From contig NC_083645.1 in the NCBI RefSeq assembly GCF_963576545.1, positions 992,001 to 1,056,000 on the forward strand: a DNA stretch of 64,000 nucleotides, read 5' to 3'. This DNA comes from Limanda limanda. Lineage: Eukaryota > Chordata > Actinopteri > Pleuronectiformes > Pleuronectidae. This document shows positions 10,601 through 22,474 of the stretch, one piece after another (the stretch's first letter is position 1; every line of letters begins with the position of its first letter). The position numbers were made by a program, and so were the translations under genes. A model generated the notes under the pieces. The model saw nothing but the letters and a program-made list of their open reading frames with translations, was not told the origin of the DNA and made no database searches.

Positions 10601-13022
10601 TTCTAAGTCACCCGCGGGCGAGTTCACCAACTTTGCAGCTCCGCCGGTTCCGTTCAAACTGAGCAGGGCGGGAGATCCGGACCGGGACCCGTCCGGCACC
10701 GGGCCGGCGGAGGGACCGGGAGCCGGACCGGGAGCCGGACCGGGAGCCGGACCGGGAGCGGGACCCGGAGCGGGACCCAGACCGGGAGCCGGACCGGGAG
10801 CCGGACCGGGAGTCGGACCGGGAGCCGGACTCGGCCCATTGTCACCGATACCCGATCTAGAAATTTCTTCAATATCGGTACCGATACCGATACAAATATC
10901 GGATCGGTGCATCCCTACTCTGAATTCAAATTCAGGTTAGGATGCTGGTATGACGTGGTGCTTGGATGACAGCATATAAGGACCAAAGTAAATTGGGGAA
11001 TTGGAGGAGGAGGGGAATTATTACGGGAAAGAACTGAGAATGTTCATAGTAACATTTTAAATGTATGAAAAAAAAACAATTAAACAAGAAAAAAAACCTT
11101 ACATTTATGTCAAAATGGATTAAGTATTTGCATCAACAATAACAGTGCAAAAGACAGATAAAAGGATGTTATATCTACATGCAATTCAAATGAGATTTGT
11201 AATTTATTGAGTAATCTTTTTTTACATGAGCTTCAATATCATGTCTGTCTGCTCTTCATTGTGTTGCCATCTTCAGCCCCCCGGCCTCATCAGTCTGCCC
11301 CGTATATTCTCCCTATAGTCCCACAAACAACCATTCTCTGTTTGCCTCGTCTCTCCAATAGATTTCCACTTCTTCCATCATCTGTGGGCTGCCTCTGTTC
11401 TGCACTTGAAATTCACCCAAAATTAAACAGAATCTGGGATAAAAATCCAATTAATTCCAAAAGGTTTTAGTATGTTCTGTGTAAATGTTGAACATTTTAC
11501 TCAGAGTTTCTGACATTTCTTCTCACTTTGTATCTGTACAAGCTCGGATATTGTAATCTTAGTTTATGCTTACAGCAATCTTTTCAATCTTGGGTACAGC
11601 TCAACATAAACTTTATGGTGCACCCACTGTCTAGCATGTGACCTTTTGCTCTACTCTGGTTTAACTGTGTTTGTTTGCTCTAAGAACTCAGCCGACTGAC
11701 ACAACACCCTCACCATACATGATACTTTTTCCCTCCAACACATTTAGGATGCAGCTTTACAGACGATAAGTTCCAGACACAGAACAATACATTCACACAC
11801 AGGTAACCCACATAGAGACACTTCACATTTCTTCACAATTGCAACATTCACCTTGCTTGTGCCATCTTTTCTGCAGAAAGCTTTTACAAATACATTTCCA
11901 AAGACAACTTGTCTCAGAACCTTGTTTGTTGACCAAATTTCCACCACAATATTCAGTTTATATTCTTTAAAAGAAACCTCCCTTCCCCGTAGTTCTGGGA
12001 AAATAGGATTTTTAATAGGTCAGAGAGACTGCATGTTGATAGAACAATATTTATCAACCTTTAAAAATGATTTTGTCACAATATATTGTGTAATAAGATT
12101 GATATTAGCTTTCCAAAACTATTTCGTTGTAGATTACAACAAGACTGCTTGATATACAATTTTTCTATTCAGATACTCAACCATTACTGACAATAACCCA
12201 TCAATTAACTTCATACATTATGCTACTAAGTGTTTATTCTAATCAATGCTGCAAATACCCTTATCTTTCTGATGTTCTCCTTTACACGTGGCATCTATTG
12301 CACTTCTCACCGTCCTGGGAGAGGGATCCCTCACATGTATCTCTCTCTGAGGTTTCTACATTCTTTTTACCCTTTTTTTTTTTGTTTTTCCTTACTCTTG
12401 TTGAGGGTTAAGGGCAGAGGATGTCACATCTTCTTTAAAGCCCTATGAGGCAAATTGTGGTTTGTGAATAAGATATATTTATTATACAAATCTAATTGTA
12501 TTGATTGATAGTTGAACTCAACAGGCTTATTAATCAATTGTACAATATTTATATTTATATTAAACCATACTGTATGTTTTCATATTTATGAGGCATGAAG
12601 CAGAAAATTATTTACAATTACATCCAGCTTGTTTGCTGTTTGCAGGAGGCCCAGGGTTGCAGCATCCCATTGTCACTTCATTTAGAAGTTGAATGGACCA
12701 AATATGGATCCTTGGTGAATGCCCAGCCTCAGATTGTTAGCATCAAAGAAGTTGTCCAAACCAACACCACCAGCTTGGTATGAATCACTTCATCAAAGAC
12801 TGTCAGGTTTTAACAGAGCAATGAACAAGGCAATGGAAAGTTAATCCTCTGTACAACTCTGTTTTTTTCCTACAGGCCCTGTTGTCTGGTGGCAGCAGCA
12901 TCCTGACAATCAGCATGTCAGTGGCCTTCACACCAGTGTCAGCTGCTGCTCTTCCTGGTTACAATGCTATGCCCACCATCAATGCCAAACTACCCTATGA
13001 CTTCTTCTCCCCTTTTGTCTGA
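1678..13022 (+). CDS. tctn1: Tectonic-1, C-terminal part (seven exons, 5' end outside window)
   Basis: Tectonics are secreted or membrane-linked proteins of the ciliary transition zone (MKS/B9 complex) that act in ciliogenesis and Hedgehog signalling. Seven exons join in one open frame: 1678-1812, 2317-2442, 6322-6454, 6535-6682, 6767-6917, 12646-12777 and 12876-13022, giving 323 residues and a TGA stop. Family hallmarks are NPGYVVGLPLVSG in exon 3, EDQDCL and PVLFG in exon 4, YVASFGNSP in exon 5, VEWTKYGSL in exon 6 and LPYDFFSPFV at the C-terminus. Human TCTN1 is about 590 aa, so roughly the N-terminal half, with the signal peptide, lies left of the window. I saw no further exon in 1-1677. 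The choice of paralogue 1 over 2 or 3 rests on the adjacent hvcn1, as in human 12q24. One intron (6683-6766) starts with GC. No frame break is seen, so the gene looks functional. Confidence 0.85.
3190..3735 (-). mobile_element. Old L2 3' end (3' UTR and tail)
   Basis: The segment starts with the tail signature AATCAAccAATCAAATTTgATTTGTgTAGCCCA and continues with the same order of blocks as the 3' UTR of the L2 at 24.0-25.0 kb: the 'ccctcaaccctcagcaagagg' block, the 'ggacagaagtgcaatagatgtca' block, the 'ccaccatccac' block and the 'gagaagagaaaagagaagctc' block. It is more diverged than the copies at 4.6 and 24 kb, so it is an older insertion. No coding part is left. Confidence 0.65.
4625..6168 (-). 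mobile_element. 5'-truncated L2 LINE with a rearranged 3' region
   Basis: The (AATC)n tail starts the left edge. The minus strand then carries the L2 3' UTR and, at 5436-5678, the last 80 residues of the reverse-transcriptase protein (RAFSHQAPLLWNNLSLSVRE motif, stop at 5436). Coding similarity extends on to about 5935 in broken frames. It is closely related to the copy at 24.05-27.9 kb. A block that lies inside the 3' UTR of that copy (24888-25066) is here at the far side of the element (5971-6165), preceded by a 12-bp perfect inverted repeat at 5948-5980. It is inside a tctn1 intron and is not functional. Confidence 0.8.
6985..7612 (+). repeat. Degenerate tandem repeat with AGGTCA motifs
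   Basis: About six diverged units with a spacing of roughly 105-135 bases can be aligned by eye on the recurring 'GGTACAAATATgCaCTTGgACTcaagGA' block (starts near 7019, 7153, 7268, 7378, 7499 and 7605). Most units also carry 'TGGTGGTCAAGGTCAAGGTCACtGTGACCTCAC' in more or less decayed form. The unit resembles a dispersed minisatellite common in fish. A stray single-unit relative, in the opposite orientation, lies at about 23957-24048. Confidence 0.7.
7613..10473. other. Large tctn1 intron, nothing identified
   Basis: Unique-looking AT-rich sequence. No exon with matching phase, no named repeat and no structured RNA was recognised on either strand. Confidence 0.35.
10482..10917. mobile_element. 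Non-autonomous hAT-type MITE with 8-bp target duplication
   Basis: The 436-bp element is bounded by a perfect 18-bp terminal inverted repeat, TAGGGATGCACCGATCCG at the left and its reverse complement at the right. It is flanked by an exact 8-bp direct repeat, CTCTGAAT, at 10474-10481 and 10918-10925; an 8-bp duplication is the hAT hallmark. Subterminal regions are filled with CGATACCGAT motifs on both sides. The core (about 10705-10840) is a GC-rich 12-bp tandem array of the GGACCGGGAGCC type. There is no transposase; the proline-glycine-rich open frames across the core are repeat artefacts. Confidence 0.88.
12296..12515 (+). mobile_element. L2 3'-end fragment
   Basis: Reverse-complement match by eye to the terminal part of the L2 3' UTR: 'attgcacttctcaccgtcc', then 'gagggatccctcacatg', then 'ttgttgagggttaaggg', then 'ccctatgaggcaaattgtg', ending in TTGATTGATAG. 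It has no coding part and sits in the last long tctn1 intron. Confidence 0.7.
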
Positions 13023-13157
13023 TCCAAGAGTTATCTAACAGTTCATACAGGTTCCACATACACTGGTACAGGACATTTTTGAAGTTCTGTTTGTACAATA
13101 CATTTAATACTGTTAATAATGTACATATAATCTTTGTAAGATTATTTAACATTGTTG

Positions 13158-13163
13158 AATAAA
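13158..13163 (+). terminator. Poly(A) signal of tctn1
   Basis: A canonical AATAAA lies 136 bases after the tctn1 stop codon, in an AT-rich stretch that becomes T-rich a few dozen bases further on. It is the only canonical signal close behind the stop. The hvcn1 stop on the other strand is only about 470 bases away, so the two 3' UTRs may come close or overlap. Confidence 0.6.
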
Positions 13164-13631
13164 TGAAAACAGTTTCCACACTTATTTAAATCTTTTTTTT
13201 ACAAAACAGAACTGTTCTTCTCAATGTCACTCAGTAGATGTTTTATGTGCATGTTATCAGTATAAAGAAAGTTTCAATTATGTACAGGCAAGTTAAGGCT
13301 GTGGCCTAATAACTGTATAGTCTTATCCAGTAGCATCAGAATATTTGGCATTCATTAAATAAATGCAGTACTTTCACTTGTTTCCATCACTCCAGGTTTC
13401 CATGGACACACTTTGACTGATATTCAAAATGAGATGATTACACTAAATGCCTACACCAAACTGTACAGTTGATGTAAATTTTCTGTGAACAGGTAATAGG
13501 AATACTGAAATAAGTTCTACAATAAAAGTTTATGAAGGAGTGTATAGTTTGAAAATTAAAAACAATGGTGCAGAAAGGAACATTATATAAATGACATTGA
13601 ACAGTAGGTCCACTGAAGTTACTTTGATGAG

Positions 13632-16600
13632 TTAGAAGTCTATGCCGTGCTTCTTCAGGACCGCTTCAAGTTTCTGTTTCTCTTGTTCCTATGCAAAAGA
13701 GACGGAGGCAGGAGACAGAGAGAATAGTCAGTCTGATGGTGAACCTCATTAAAGCTTTGACCAAATAATACATGTGTTATTTATTATCTGGTCCTCCCAC
13801 TGAAAGTAGCTTATATATTATAAGCTATACAATACTTTTTTCTGCTGCCAGCCTCAGCAACATACTTTCCAAAATATACCACAATAAATCCCATGTATGT
13901 GTATATGTATGTAAATGTAAAAAAGTGGCTCTGATGTATGTTTGCATGTATGAAGCAGTTTAGGAATCACCAGTTTATCGGTGCGCTCCTGTAGCTCTGT
14001 GACTCTCTGGACGAGGTGGTCGTAGCTTTCCTTCAGCTTGTGGAGCCTCTGGTCTGCACGGGTCTTCACTGACAACAGGATTCCTGCAATGAAGTCAAAT
14101 ACAAAGGAAATGTCCAGTTTACCAGTCTCAACATTCAAACTGGACTAGGAGGAGTAAGGCTGTACGGTAGGCGACATTTGTAGTCTGTGTGCCATCATTC
14201 TTTATTGGTCATTATTATTATATTTGTTCATCTTTGGATGTGAATCTATCAAAAATAATGACACATTCTGTAAACTCAGCTGTAAATATTTCATCTATAT
14301 TTATCCCCAGTCATTTCCTATGACAGTTTATGTTGCGGGTGGTAAAATGCCATCAGAAATGCCAGCTCCTCCCCAAAGCTGTACATGCAACAGCACTTTG
14401 AGCCTAATGCTAACATACTGATGTTTAGCAGGCCGTGTTTATCATGAGGCGAACTTTACCTCAGTGATGCTCAAATTTAGAGAATTAGCAGCAAAAGCAC
14501 AAAGGACTCTTCTTAATGATCTAAGCTTGTGGTGACATGGAATTTAATTAGTGTCCAAATCCACTTTTGTTTGTTTAACAATGGAACTAAAAGGTCCCTA
14601 CCAGGTGTATGGTTAAAAAGGGGTGTCCTCAGTCCCTTAATGTAACATGGGTGTGTTTTAATAAACCAATCAGAGTGCCATCTCCCATTCCCTTATGAAG
14701 AAAGATGAGTTGTCACCTTGGTGGATTGATATGATAATAGAGGTTTTTCCAGATAGTGAGAAAAAAAGCTTCTCGCACAGACCACGGTGTCACTTTGAAC
14801 ACAAGCAGATCATCTGTGTGTTTCAAGCAGAGTCTGTGCTCATTGTGTAGCTTTGTAGGTGCATGGCACTATGTTGATAATGAGTCTGAAAACAGTGAAA
14901 TACCGCATCACTGATTAAGGACTTGATTTGGTTGCTCGGTCAATTTCCACCACCTCAAGAAAGCAATGTGCAAAACACTATACCTCAGTTCAAGACTTAC
15001 AGAAGAAGAACTACATTTAACCCTGTGGTGAAATAGGTTCAAGGGGAATGTACTACACTGTAAACCTGCTGTTAGTTTGTGTCTGCTCCCCTAAAGGGAC
15101 CGACTGAATAAAGCCAAAACAATGGCTGGATATAAAATCTGTTCAAGTCAGGCAGTCACAGTAGTCCTGAAAACTAGAGCCGGTCCACACTATCACAAAA
15201 TCCTCACTTCACTTTACAGTGACTCAGGGCGGCTCATTCAGCAGCTGTTGTTCTCTGAACATTTATTTTTGAATTTAGTTTCAGTTTCCACAAAGTATAG
15301 GATACTTTAGAACTGCAGAACCACAACAAGTAACTACTGCACACACACAACATCGCAGATGTGCAGATGTATGATCTCGGATTTTTTTATGCAGACCAAA
15401 TACTACTTATTAATTTGTATGTTTTTATGTTACATGGAAAAATAGGTTAAGTTTTAATGCACCCTGATCTGTGGAGTATGGCATTTGGCTCCTATGTCTG
15501 TTGTAACGTATATTATGGAGGTTAAAAATAAGCTGAATCTGACTCTGAGAATGCTGTCTCTAGAGCACACGACTCACCTGGCTAAAAGTTGAAATATGGT
15601 ACCAAATGAACTTGATCATGAATTGAGAAATAGCCGAATTTTTTATTTGATGTGAAATGAATTTAATATTTTCAAATACTTTACCTGCATATATGGTAAT
15701 TCTGTTCCTGACTACAACACTTACAATAGGGCGAGTGAACAGACAGACACAGACAGACAGCGTTACTGACCATTGATAATTCTGGCCACCCTCCAGAGTC
15801 GCAGTAGGATGAGGAGACCCATCCCATCAAAGGCATCCTCGTGGAAAAGGAAGACAATGTCCAACACGAAGGACACCACCACCACCAAACCATCAAATAC
15901 TTCAAACTTGTGTTGGAGGAACTCCAGGCGGTAAGCAAAAAGCTTACCAGCCAGCTCCACCATGAAGAATGTGAGTAGAGCCAGACTCAGGTAGTGAAAC
16001 ACCTGTAGCAACAAAAACTTGCTGGTTACTTTTGGTTGTATTTGTAATTGTGGCTTTTCTGTGAGGAAGTGATCAATTCACTGTCGTACCTGAGGAGCAA
16101 TGTGGTCATGTTCCAGGTTGATAACAGACAGATCTATAAGCAACTCTGCCAGAACAAACATGGCATCCAGGATGACCAAACACACCACCAACACCTGCAA
16201 ACAACATGAGATAGAGTCAGGAGAATGCATCTCACTCAGAGTTGTTGGCAGGTCGACTATGGTTTGATTTAAATAACTAAGGCCAGAAGATCCCATATTG
16301 TATTATATTTTACAAAGTGTAACAATTGAAGTAAATTGTGCCCTCTTTTCTTCAGATGTAACAAAACAGAAAAAAACATTAAATTGCCTCCACTGCTCAT
16401 GTGGTGTCATCCAATTGTTCGCAAGCCCGACATTCAAATTCAACTTTTTTGCCTAAATGTCCTCTGATAGCCTCCTTGGAGGCGCATTCCCATAGAGACA
16501 GGCACACGGGAACACCACAAACACTCTCGCTCAAATGCACATCCTGGGTGCACATTTATGTGGCTATGTATGCTAGCATTGTAACATCAAGTAGACTTTT

Positions 16601-17321
16601 AGGCTAATGTAAACTTGTAAACAAAGAAAATTAGTGAATATTCATTTTTCGGTGAACTATCCCTTTAAATAGCTGCTCAATGTGGAACGCGTTTTGAGTA
16701 TTTTTAGTTTGTTGTACTTAAAGGAGCCTCAGTAAAGATTCTGAGTATTTTGTTTGGGTTTAAATACAATTTGATTGATTGATTGATTGATTTTACGTGG
16801 AGAGGACAGAGAGTAAGCTGTGAAGGGGGGCAGATAGAGAGTGGGGGAAGACATGTAACACAGGGCCGCGGTTCAGAATCGAACCCAGGCTGCTTCGGGT
16901 GAGGCCTCATCTCAATGGGCGGCAGCTTTACCAGGTGAGGTATTTGCTGCCCAACAAATTTTTGAAGATGTCAATCTGGACAATAATGATTGGCATTATT
17001 TCCTTCTTCAATAATAATAAAATCAAGTCAGCACCCACTTCAATGGATTATAAGAGGAAAAATCACAAATTTGGCTTTCAAATGTGATGGCTCAATTACA
17101 CTGCTCTAACAACAGGTACATGAACAGATGAACTGACATGTGTGACAGACCTGGAACCGCTCAGAGGTGTAGAGTCTCTTCAGTGAATCCCTGAAGGTCA
17201 GTGTTGGTAGGAACAGTCCTGTGGCCGGGCTCAGCTCCTCACTGATCTCATGCAGCTCTTCTTCCAACTGAGCCGGCTGCTCATCACCAACAGTGGTGAA
17301 ATGCCTCAGGTATCGAGCCAT
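13632..17321 (-). CDS. hvcn1: Voltage-gated proton channel Hv1 (five coding exons, complete)
   Basis: Hv1 is a dimeric membrane protein in which the voltage-sensor domain itself conducts protons. Coding exons on the minus strand are 17151-17321 (ATG start), 16090-16194, 15771-16002, 13971-14083 and 13632-13688 (TAA), all with matching splice phases, giving 225 residues. S1 contains [12 protein letters not shown], whose Asp corresponds to the selectivity residue D112 of human Hv1. S2-S3 follow ([37 protein letters not shown]). S4 reads [16 protein letters not shown] with the three gating arginines. The cytosolic tail [15 protein letters not shown]...[14 protein letters not shown] has the heptad pattern of the dimerising coiled coil. 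Human Hv1 is 273 aa; the fish N-terminus here is shorter (57 residues before S1) and acidic. No break is seen. The gene is convergent with tctn1. Confidence 0.93.
14100..15765. other. hvcn1 intron, nothing identified
   Basis: Intron between the S4 exon and the first coiled-coil exon. No repeat family or RNA gene was recognised. Confidence 0.35.
16755..16935 (-). mobile_element. tRNA-derived SINE (second type) with GATT tail
   Basis: On the minus strand the sequence near 16935 reads as a tRNA-like head with a B-box GGTTCGATTC and an A-box-like TGGTAAAGCTGC, followed by CCGCGGCCCTGTGTTACATGTCTTCCCC, a signature seen in many fish SINE-like repeats. A (GATT)n run at 16770-16795 lies at its other end. 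It is inside hvcn1 intron 1. Confidence 0.6.
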
Positions 17322-17385
17322 ACCAGCAGGTATGTAGAGGAACGTAGAGGACCACGTCCCACCTCAGCTCACCTCACAGGCTGAA
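17322..17385 (-). other. hvcn1: 5' UTR part of the first hvcn1 coding exon
   Basis: A good acceptor (TGTTTTATTCAG on the minus strand) lies near 17386, about 65 bases upstream of the hvcn1 ATG. The start codon therefore sits in the second exon of the transcript, in the context CTGGTATGG. The exact exon boundary is inferred. Confidence 0.45.
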
Positions 17386-18373
17386 TAAAACACAAGGGTG
17401 CTCTTCAGTTCAAAGGTGTGTCAGAGGCTGTGCAGTTAGATCAAACTCAGTTTATTTATACAGTTTCATGAACTGTCACTTACAAGATGTTGTTACTTAG
17501 TAGCTCCTCTGCCTGTGGCACCTGATAACAGCAAAAAGCTAAATATATGAAAAGTTTTTCAACAATTTTCACTGACTTCTTCAAATTTGCGGGACATGAG
17601 GATGTGCAGATTTCTCCATAAGACAATCTGAGTTGACTTCTCCTTATAAGGTTGTCCTCAAGTTGTTAATGAGAAAGAAAATCCTCTCAGGCAGCGCTGA
17701 GAAGGGAGCTGCATGTCTCTCTTCATGATTCACCCCCATAAGAAGTGCTTTTTGGGAATGTTTACAGTTGAAGACATCCACCAAACATCCTCACAGCCCC
17801 CAGCAGCAGCAGCAGCAGACTGTAAGGTAGATCTCACTGCTGCAGCCTCTCTCTCGGGACATGAGGATATTAAAGTTTGCAGCTAAACTGAAAAGACTTA
17901 AGTCGAACTCACTCATTAACATATAATGAAACTTTCCTCTGAAGTTTCAGCTGCAGGAACACAGGCTGAACATCCACGCACTGCTGCGTGTAGACATGGA
18001 GGAAGAATGTGAGTTTAGAATATTGGCTTCTTCAAATATAAAGCTCTTTCAGCCGACGGGAACAGAGAAAGAAACGTTCATGCTGCGCGACACTCACCAC
18101 AAGTAAACAGCAGAGCGGTGGTGGGAGCTGGGGGGCAGATTTACCCAGGCTTAACCAGGACAACGGTCCGAACTGGTTTTAATGGTGAGCTGCGTGTAGC
18201 AGTTAGCCTGAGCTCAGAGCCGCAGCTGGTGGACAGGAGGCTACAACTCGTGATGAAAACATCCGTCCGGATTCTGCCAACCCAGCATTTTGCCTCGCAG
18301 TAACGTCACTAGCGGCGTTAGCTCGGCAGACTGTGACCGTGGATCTATGACACCAGATGTGAAAAGGTCTTAC

Positions 18374-18450
18374 CTTAGTCGTGTGAGCTGTGCACGGCAC
18401 GTGTCACTGAAGACTGGGGATAAGTAAAGTTGAAGCAGAAACACTCCGCC
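18374..18450 (-). promoter_or_regulatory. hvcn1: Candidate non-coding first exon and promoter region of hvcn1
   Basis: On the minus strand a strong donor, CTAAG|GTAAGA, ends at 18374 and would splice to the acceptor near 17386. The surrounding 18.0-18.45 kb is richer in GC and CpG than the flanks, as expected for a promoter. The transcription start is not defined; the right edge given here is a guess. No TATA box is evident. Confidence 0.45.
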
Positions 18451-18960
18451 TCTCTCTCCTGTTGTGGTCTCAGGTCCATGTTGTCTCTCTCAGCTGGACA
18501 CAGGGACAACCCACACGTCTAATAAGCGTCCCATATATAAACGTAATATACACTTTTTCACACACTAATTCACCAAAAGACGCCTTGTTCAGCGGGAAAC
18601 ATTTCCATAATAAGCCTTACATTATAATATTTTATTTGCTTTTAGATCCGAGCCGATTAAAAATATTTCCGACGAGGTCTTGGATAGGAAGCTGCTCATG
18701 GATGAAGTTTTCAGTTCAGTGAAAGGGCTGCTTTTATTTTCCGTTACTTTCCAGGTAGTTGTTAGACACTAACCACGTGGTGTCTGGTTCTTCTCCTGCA
18801 GCTTTGACAGCCTATAATGAACTCAGATTTTAATTTACCTCAGTTCTATGCATCTGAACACGTTCAGCCTTTTATCAGACTGATTGTAGTTTTACTGGCA
18901 ATCTACTGCAAAGGCATTAGGGCTATTTTAGATTTAAAAAATCTGTTATTAAGTGAAAAA

Positions 18961-20510
18961 TATACACTACCGGTCAAAAGTTTGGGGTCACCCAGACAAT
19001 TTCGTGTTTTCCATGAAAACTCACACTTTTATTTATTGAATGAGTTGCAAAATGAATAAAAAATATAGTCAAGACATTGACAAGGTTAGAATTATTAATT
19101 TTGTTCTTCAAACTTTGCTTTCGTCAAAGAATGCTCCATTCGCAGCAATTACAGCATTGCAGACCTTTGGCATTCTTGCTGTTAATTTGTTGAGGTAATC
19201 TGTAGAAATTTCACCCCATGCTTCCTGAAGCACCTCCCACAAGTTGGATTGGCTTGATGGGCACTTCTTGCGTACCATACAGTCAAGCTGCTCCCACAAC
19301 AGCTCAATGGGGTTGAGATCTGGTGACTGCGCCGGCCATCCATTATAGACAGCATACCAGCTGTCTGCTTCTTCCCTAAATAGTTCTTGCATAATTTGGA
19401 GGTGTGCTTTGGGTCTTTGTCGTGTTGTAGGAGGAAATTGGCATGGCGTTGCAAAATGGAGTGATAGCCTTCCTTATTTAAAATGCGTTTTACCTTGTAC
19501 AAATCTCCCACTTTACCAGCACCAAAGCAGCCCCAGACCATCACATTACCTCCACCATGCTTGACAGATGGCGTCAGGCACTCTTCAAGCATCTTTTCAC
19601 CTGTTCTGCATCTCACAAATGTTCTTCTGTGTGATCTAAACACCTCAAACAAGATTTTTCTGTCCATAACCCCTTTTTCCAATCTTTCTCTGTCCAATGT
19701 CTTTGTTGTTCTTTTGCCCATATCAATCTTTTCTTCTCAGATATGGCTTTTTCTTTGCAACTCTGCCTAGAAGGCCAGCATCCCGGAGTCGCCTCTTCAC
19801 TGTAGACGTTGACAATGGCGTTTTGCAGGTACCATTTAAAGAAGCTGCCAGTAGAGTTGAGGACCTGCGAGGTCTCAAACTAGAGACTCTAATATACCTG
19901 TCTTCTTGCTGAGTTGTGCACCGGGGCCTCCCACTTCTCTTTCTACTCTGGTTAGAGCCCGTTTGTGTTGTTCTCTGAAGGCATTAGTACACACCATTGT
20001 AGGAAATGTTCAGTTTCTTCGCAATTTCTCGCATGGAATAGCCTTCATTTCTAAGAACAAGTATAGACTGGCAAATTCAAATGAAAGTTCTCTTTTTCTG
20101 GCCATTTTGAGAGTATAATCGAACCCACAAATGTGATGCTCCAGATACTCAACTAGCTCAAAGGAAGGCCAGTTTTATAGCTTCTCTAACCAGCTAAACA
20201 GTTTTCAGCTGCGCTAACATAATTGCACAAGGGGTTTCAAGGGTTTTCTAATCCTCCATTAGTCGGCGATTAGCAAACACAATGTACCTTTAGAACACTG
20301 GAGTGATAGTTGCTGGAAATGGGCCTCTATACACCTAGATATTTAACTAAAAACCAGCAATTCCACCTAGAATAGTCATTTACCACATTAACAATGTATA
20401 GATTGTATTTCTGATTAATTTAATGTTATCTTCATAGAAAAAAACTGTGCTTTTCTTTGAAGAATTAGGAAATTTCTACGTGACCCCAAACTTTTGAACG
20501 GTAGTGTATA
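18961..20510 (-). mobile_element. Full-length Tc1-like transposon, transposase broken
   Basis: Terminal inverted repeats of about 31 bp, starting TATACACTACCGGTCAAAAG at the left and matching at 30 of 31 positions at the right, are bounded by TA, the Tc1 target. Total length of 1,550 bp is normal for the family. The minus strand encodes a Tc1 transposase in pieces: an N-terminal MARKRELSFEF near 20105, a middle part at 19182-19721 with HGGGNVMVWGCFGAGKVG, and a C-terminal part at 19108-19392 with SPDLNPIELLWEQLD. At least one shift near 19390 separates the last two pieces, and stops occur in the N-terminal region. Inactive, but the ends look intact. Confidence 0.9.
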
Positions 20511-20979
20511 TGAAATACTGCTTGTGATTGATCAGGGAACCTCCCTCAGAGGATGAATTATTCAGAATATATCGAGTACTCAGGATATTAACACAGAATA
20601 AGTTCTGTTTGAATGTTTGAAGCCATTGCAGAACACAGGCAGCCTACAGGTGATACACTGAAGAGAGGTTAGATGTGGAGACGAGGCCTCCAGCAGAGGG
20701 AGGCTGAGGGAACGGTGGTTTGCTGGACAGAGTATGGTTCTCAGCCAGGGAACCTAGTGAATTGTGCTGGATGACTGGCCAGCAGGAAGGATAATTTGCT
20801 AGGGTGAAGCTGGGCCATAGAGCTGGAGACAAGCAGATGAAATAGATAGCAACCATAATGAGGTGATCCTAAAGCTCAAAGAAATAAAGATGACTCAGAG
20901 AATTACAAATCCTATTTGAATTACCCACCTGTATCCAACAATATCCTTGCGTTTGTCCATTAGATTGTGGTTACTGATG

Positions 20980-21345
20980 TACAAAGTGTCATACATTTGT
21001 GACTTTAGCCTAATCATCAGTGGTGAATCCGGGGTCATCAGACACCCTCACCCAGGCTACCCACCTGAGGATGATAAGGGCCCGATTATTGTCCAGGCGG
21101 CGCACAACTCCACTCTCTCCAACCAGAGCCCAGTGGGAAGACTTCTGCGGCTTCCAAGGTGTTTTCCTCCTCTCGCTCTCCTCCTCCCTACATTACAGCA
21201 AGTTTTCCATCTGTTCCTCTGGCACTCAGCTAAAAGGTCAGCATTCTTTGCTGACCTTTGCTTGAGACAGTCAGCTCAAGCAACACCAAATGCTTGGTTA
21301 ACCCCGACACCAGGACCATGTCTGGCTGAAGTGTGGTTACTGCAA
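20980..21345 (-). pseudogene. Fragment of a LINE-type protein C-terminus
   Basis: Minus-strand translation starting near 21345 gives TTLQPDMVLVSG...KHLVLLELTVSS, which resembles the '(R/Q)PD(I/L)VL...LIELTVPWE' stretch at the C-terminal end of reverse-transcriptase polyproteins widespread in fish genomes, possibly of the R2/R4 type with a restriction-like endonuclease. The frame is interrupted after about 40 residues. Identification is by motif memory only. Confidence 0.4.
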
Positions 21346-22431
21346 TGATCCTTAAGAACTCAACTTCCCTTGAGATTATAATGTCGTGAATTTGCAAGAA
21401 CGACATTTTTTTGGTGATTTATTTTCCAAAAAATGACCATGACAATTGTGAGGTTTATATTAATGCTAATAGGAGTTTGATCCAATAAATACCACCAACT
21501 AGTGCAGTCCCAGGATTAACGGTCGATTATAACCTTTCACACTGAGAACCAAAGACAGATGTTGTAGGATGTCAGTAGTTTTTTTTCATCCAGTGTGAAA
21601 GTAGCTGCAGTGGCAGCCATCAGCTTCTCTGTGAGGCTGGACTTAGGCACAGCACTGCATTTAGAAATGTGTTTGAACATAAGAAATGCAATGTGCAGAC
21701 TACTGGTTCTATTATTATTTACTAGAAACTGGTGGATGGCCTGATTTAGTTTAGTTTCTGAACAGATTAACGACAATTGAACCGAATGATACTAGAAATG
21801 CAGAAAAGTCAGAAAAAAAACTAAATTTTAGAACTCAGTCTCGGCAAAACATGTTTAGATCAAAGTGGAGATGCTGTATGGATCCTTTGAAAAAGAAAAT
21901 AGAGCAGCTATTTAACCTCTGAAGGATCAGAAGGCTCACCAGTGTAGTAGTGTACCATTAAATGGTATACCTTTGGTTATTCAATAAATTTGGCTATCAG
22001 ATATGGAGTTCTTGGCAGTGTAGAGTCGATAAGAAAGATAGATACTCACCTTTCCTCCAGGAGAAGTGAGTAGAAAGAGAGAGAAAAGAGAGGGAACTGG
22101 GCTTATATTGGCCTGGTGACCTTGTGGGCCAAGAAAACACCCCAGTAGCAGACTTCTCTGCTCCCTCTTACAGAAAACACATTTGACAAGTTAAATAAGG
22201 ATTGATGGGGATTTTTAGTCCACACAAACATAATTTCACCCCTTTTCAACTTTCAAGGGAAAGATGAAAGGAGACCCGCCGTCATTGTTCACTATTTTTT
22301 TGTTAACCTTGCAGAGGAGTGGTGGTGATTGGAGGATGACACCAGATCATGCATCTGGTATGCTCCTAACAGATTATCCAATTAAATATTATGGCTTCAT
22401 AGTGAGTTGGCATGTATGAATTACACTCATA

Positions 22432-22436
<5 letters not shown>

Positions 22437-22471
<35 letters not shown>
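22437..22471. repeat. (AT)n microsatellite
   Basis: About 17 uninterrupted AT dinucleotides. Confidence 0.95.

Positions 22472-22474
<3 letters not shown>

Noticed and set aside
10532..10912. Minus-strand frames of 126 and 72 codons, rich in Pro-Gly or Arg-Leu-Pro-Val repeats
   Set aside because: They are translations of the 12-bp tandem array inside the hAT MITE and have no host-gene context.
20947..21348. 133-codon plus-strand frame
   Set aside because: The minus strand of the same segment has the recognisable 'LVLLELTV' LINE-like motif; the plus frame matches nothing.
22437..22471. CRISPR-like or other spaced direct repeats anywhere in the window
   Set aside because: Only simple dinucleotide repeats and diverged minisatellites are present; the genome is vertebrate.
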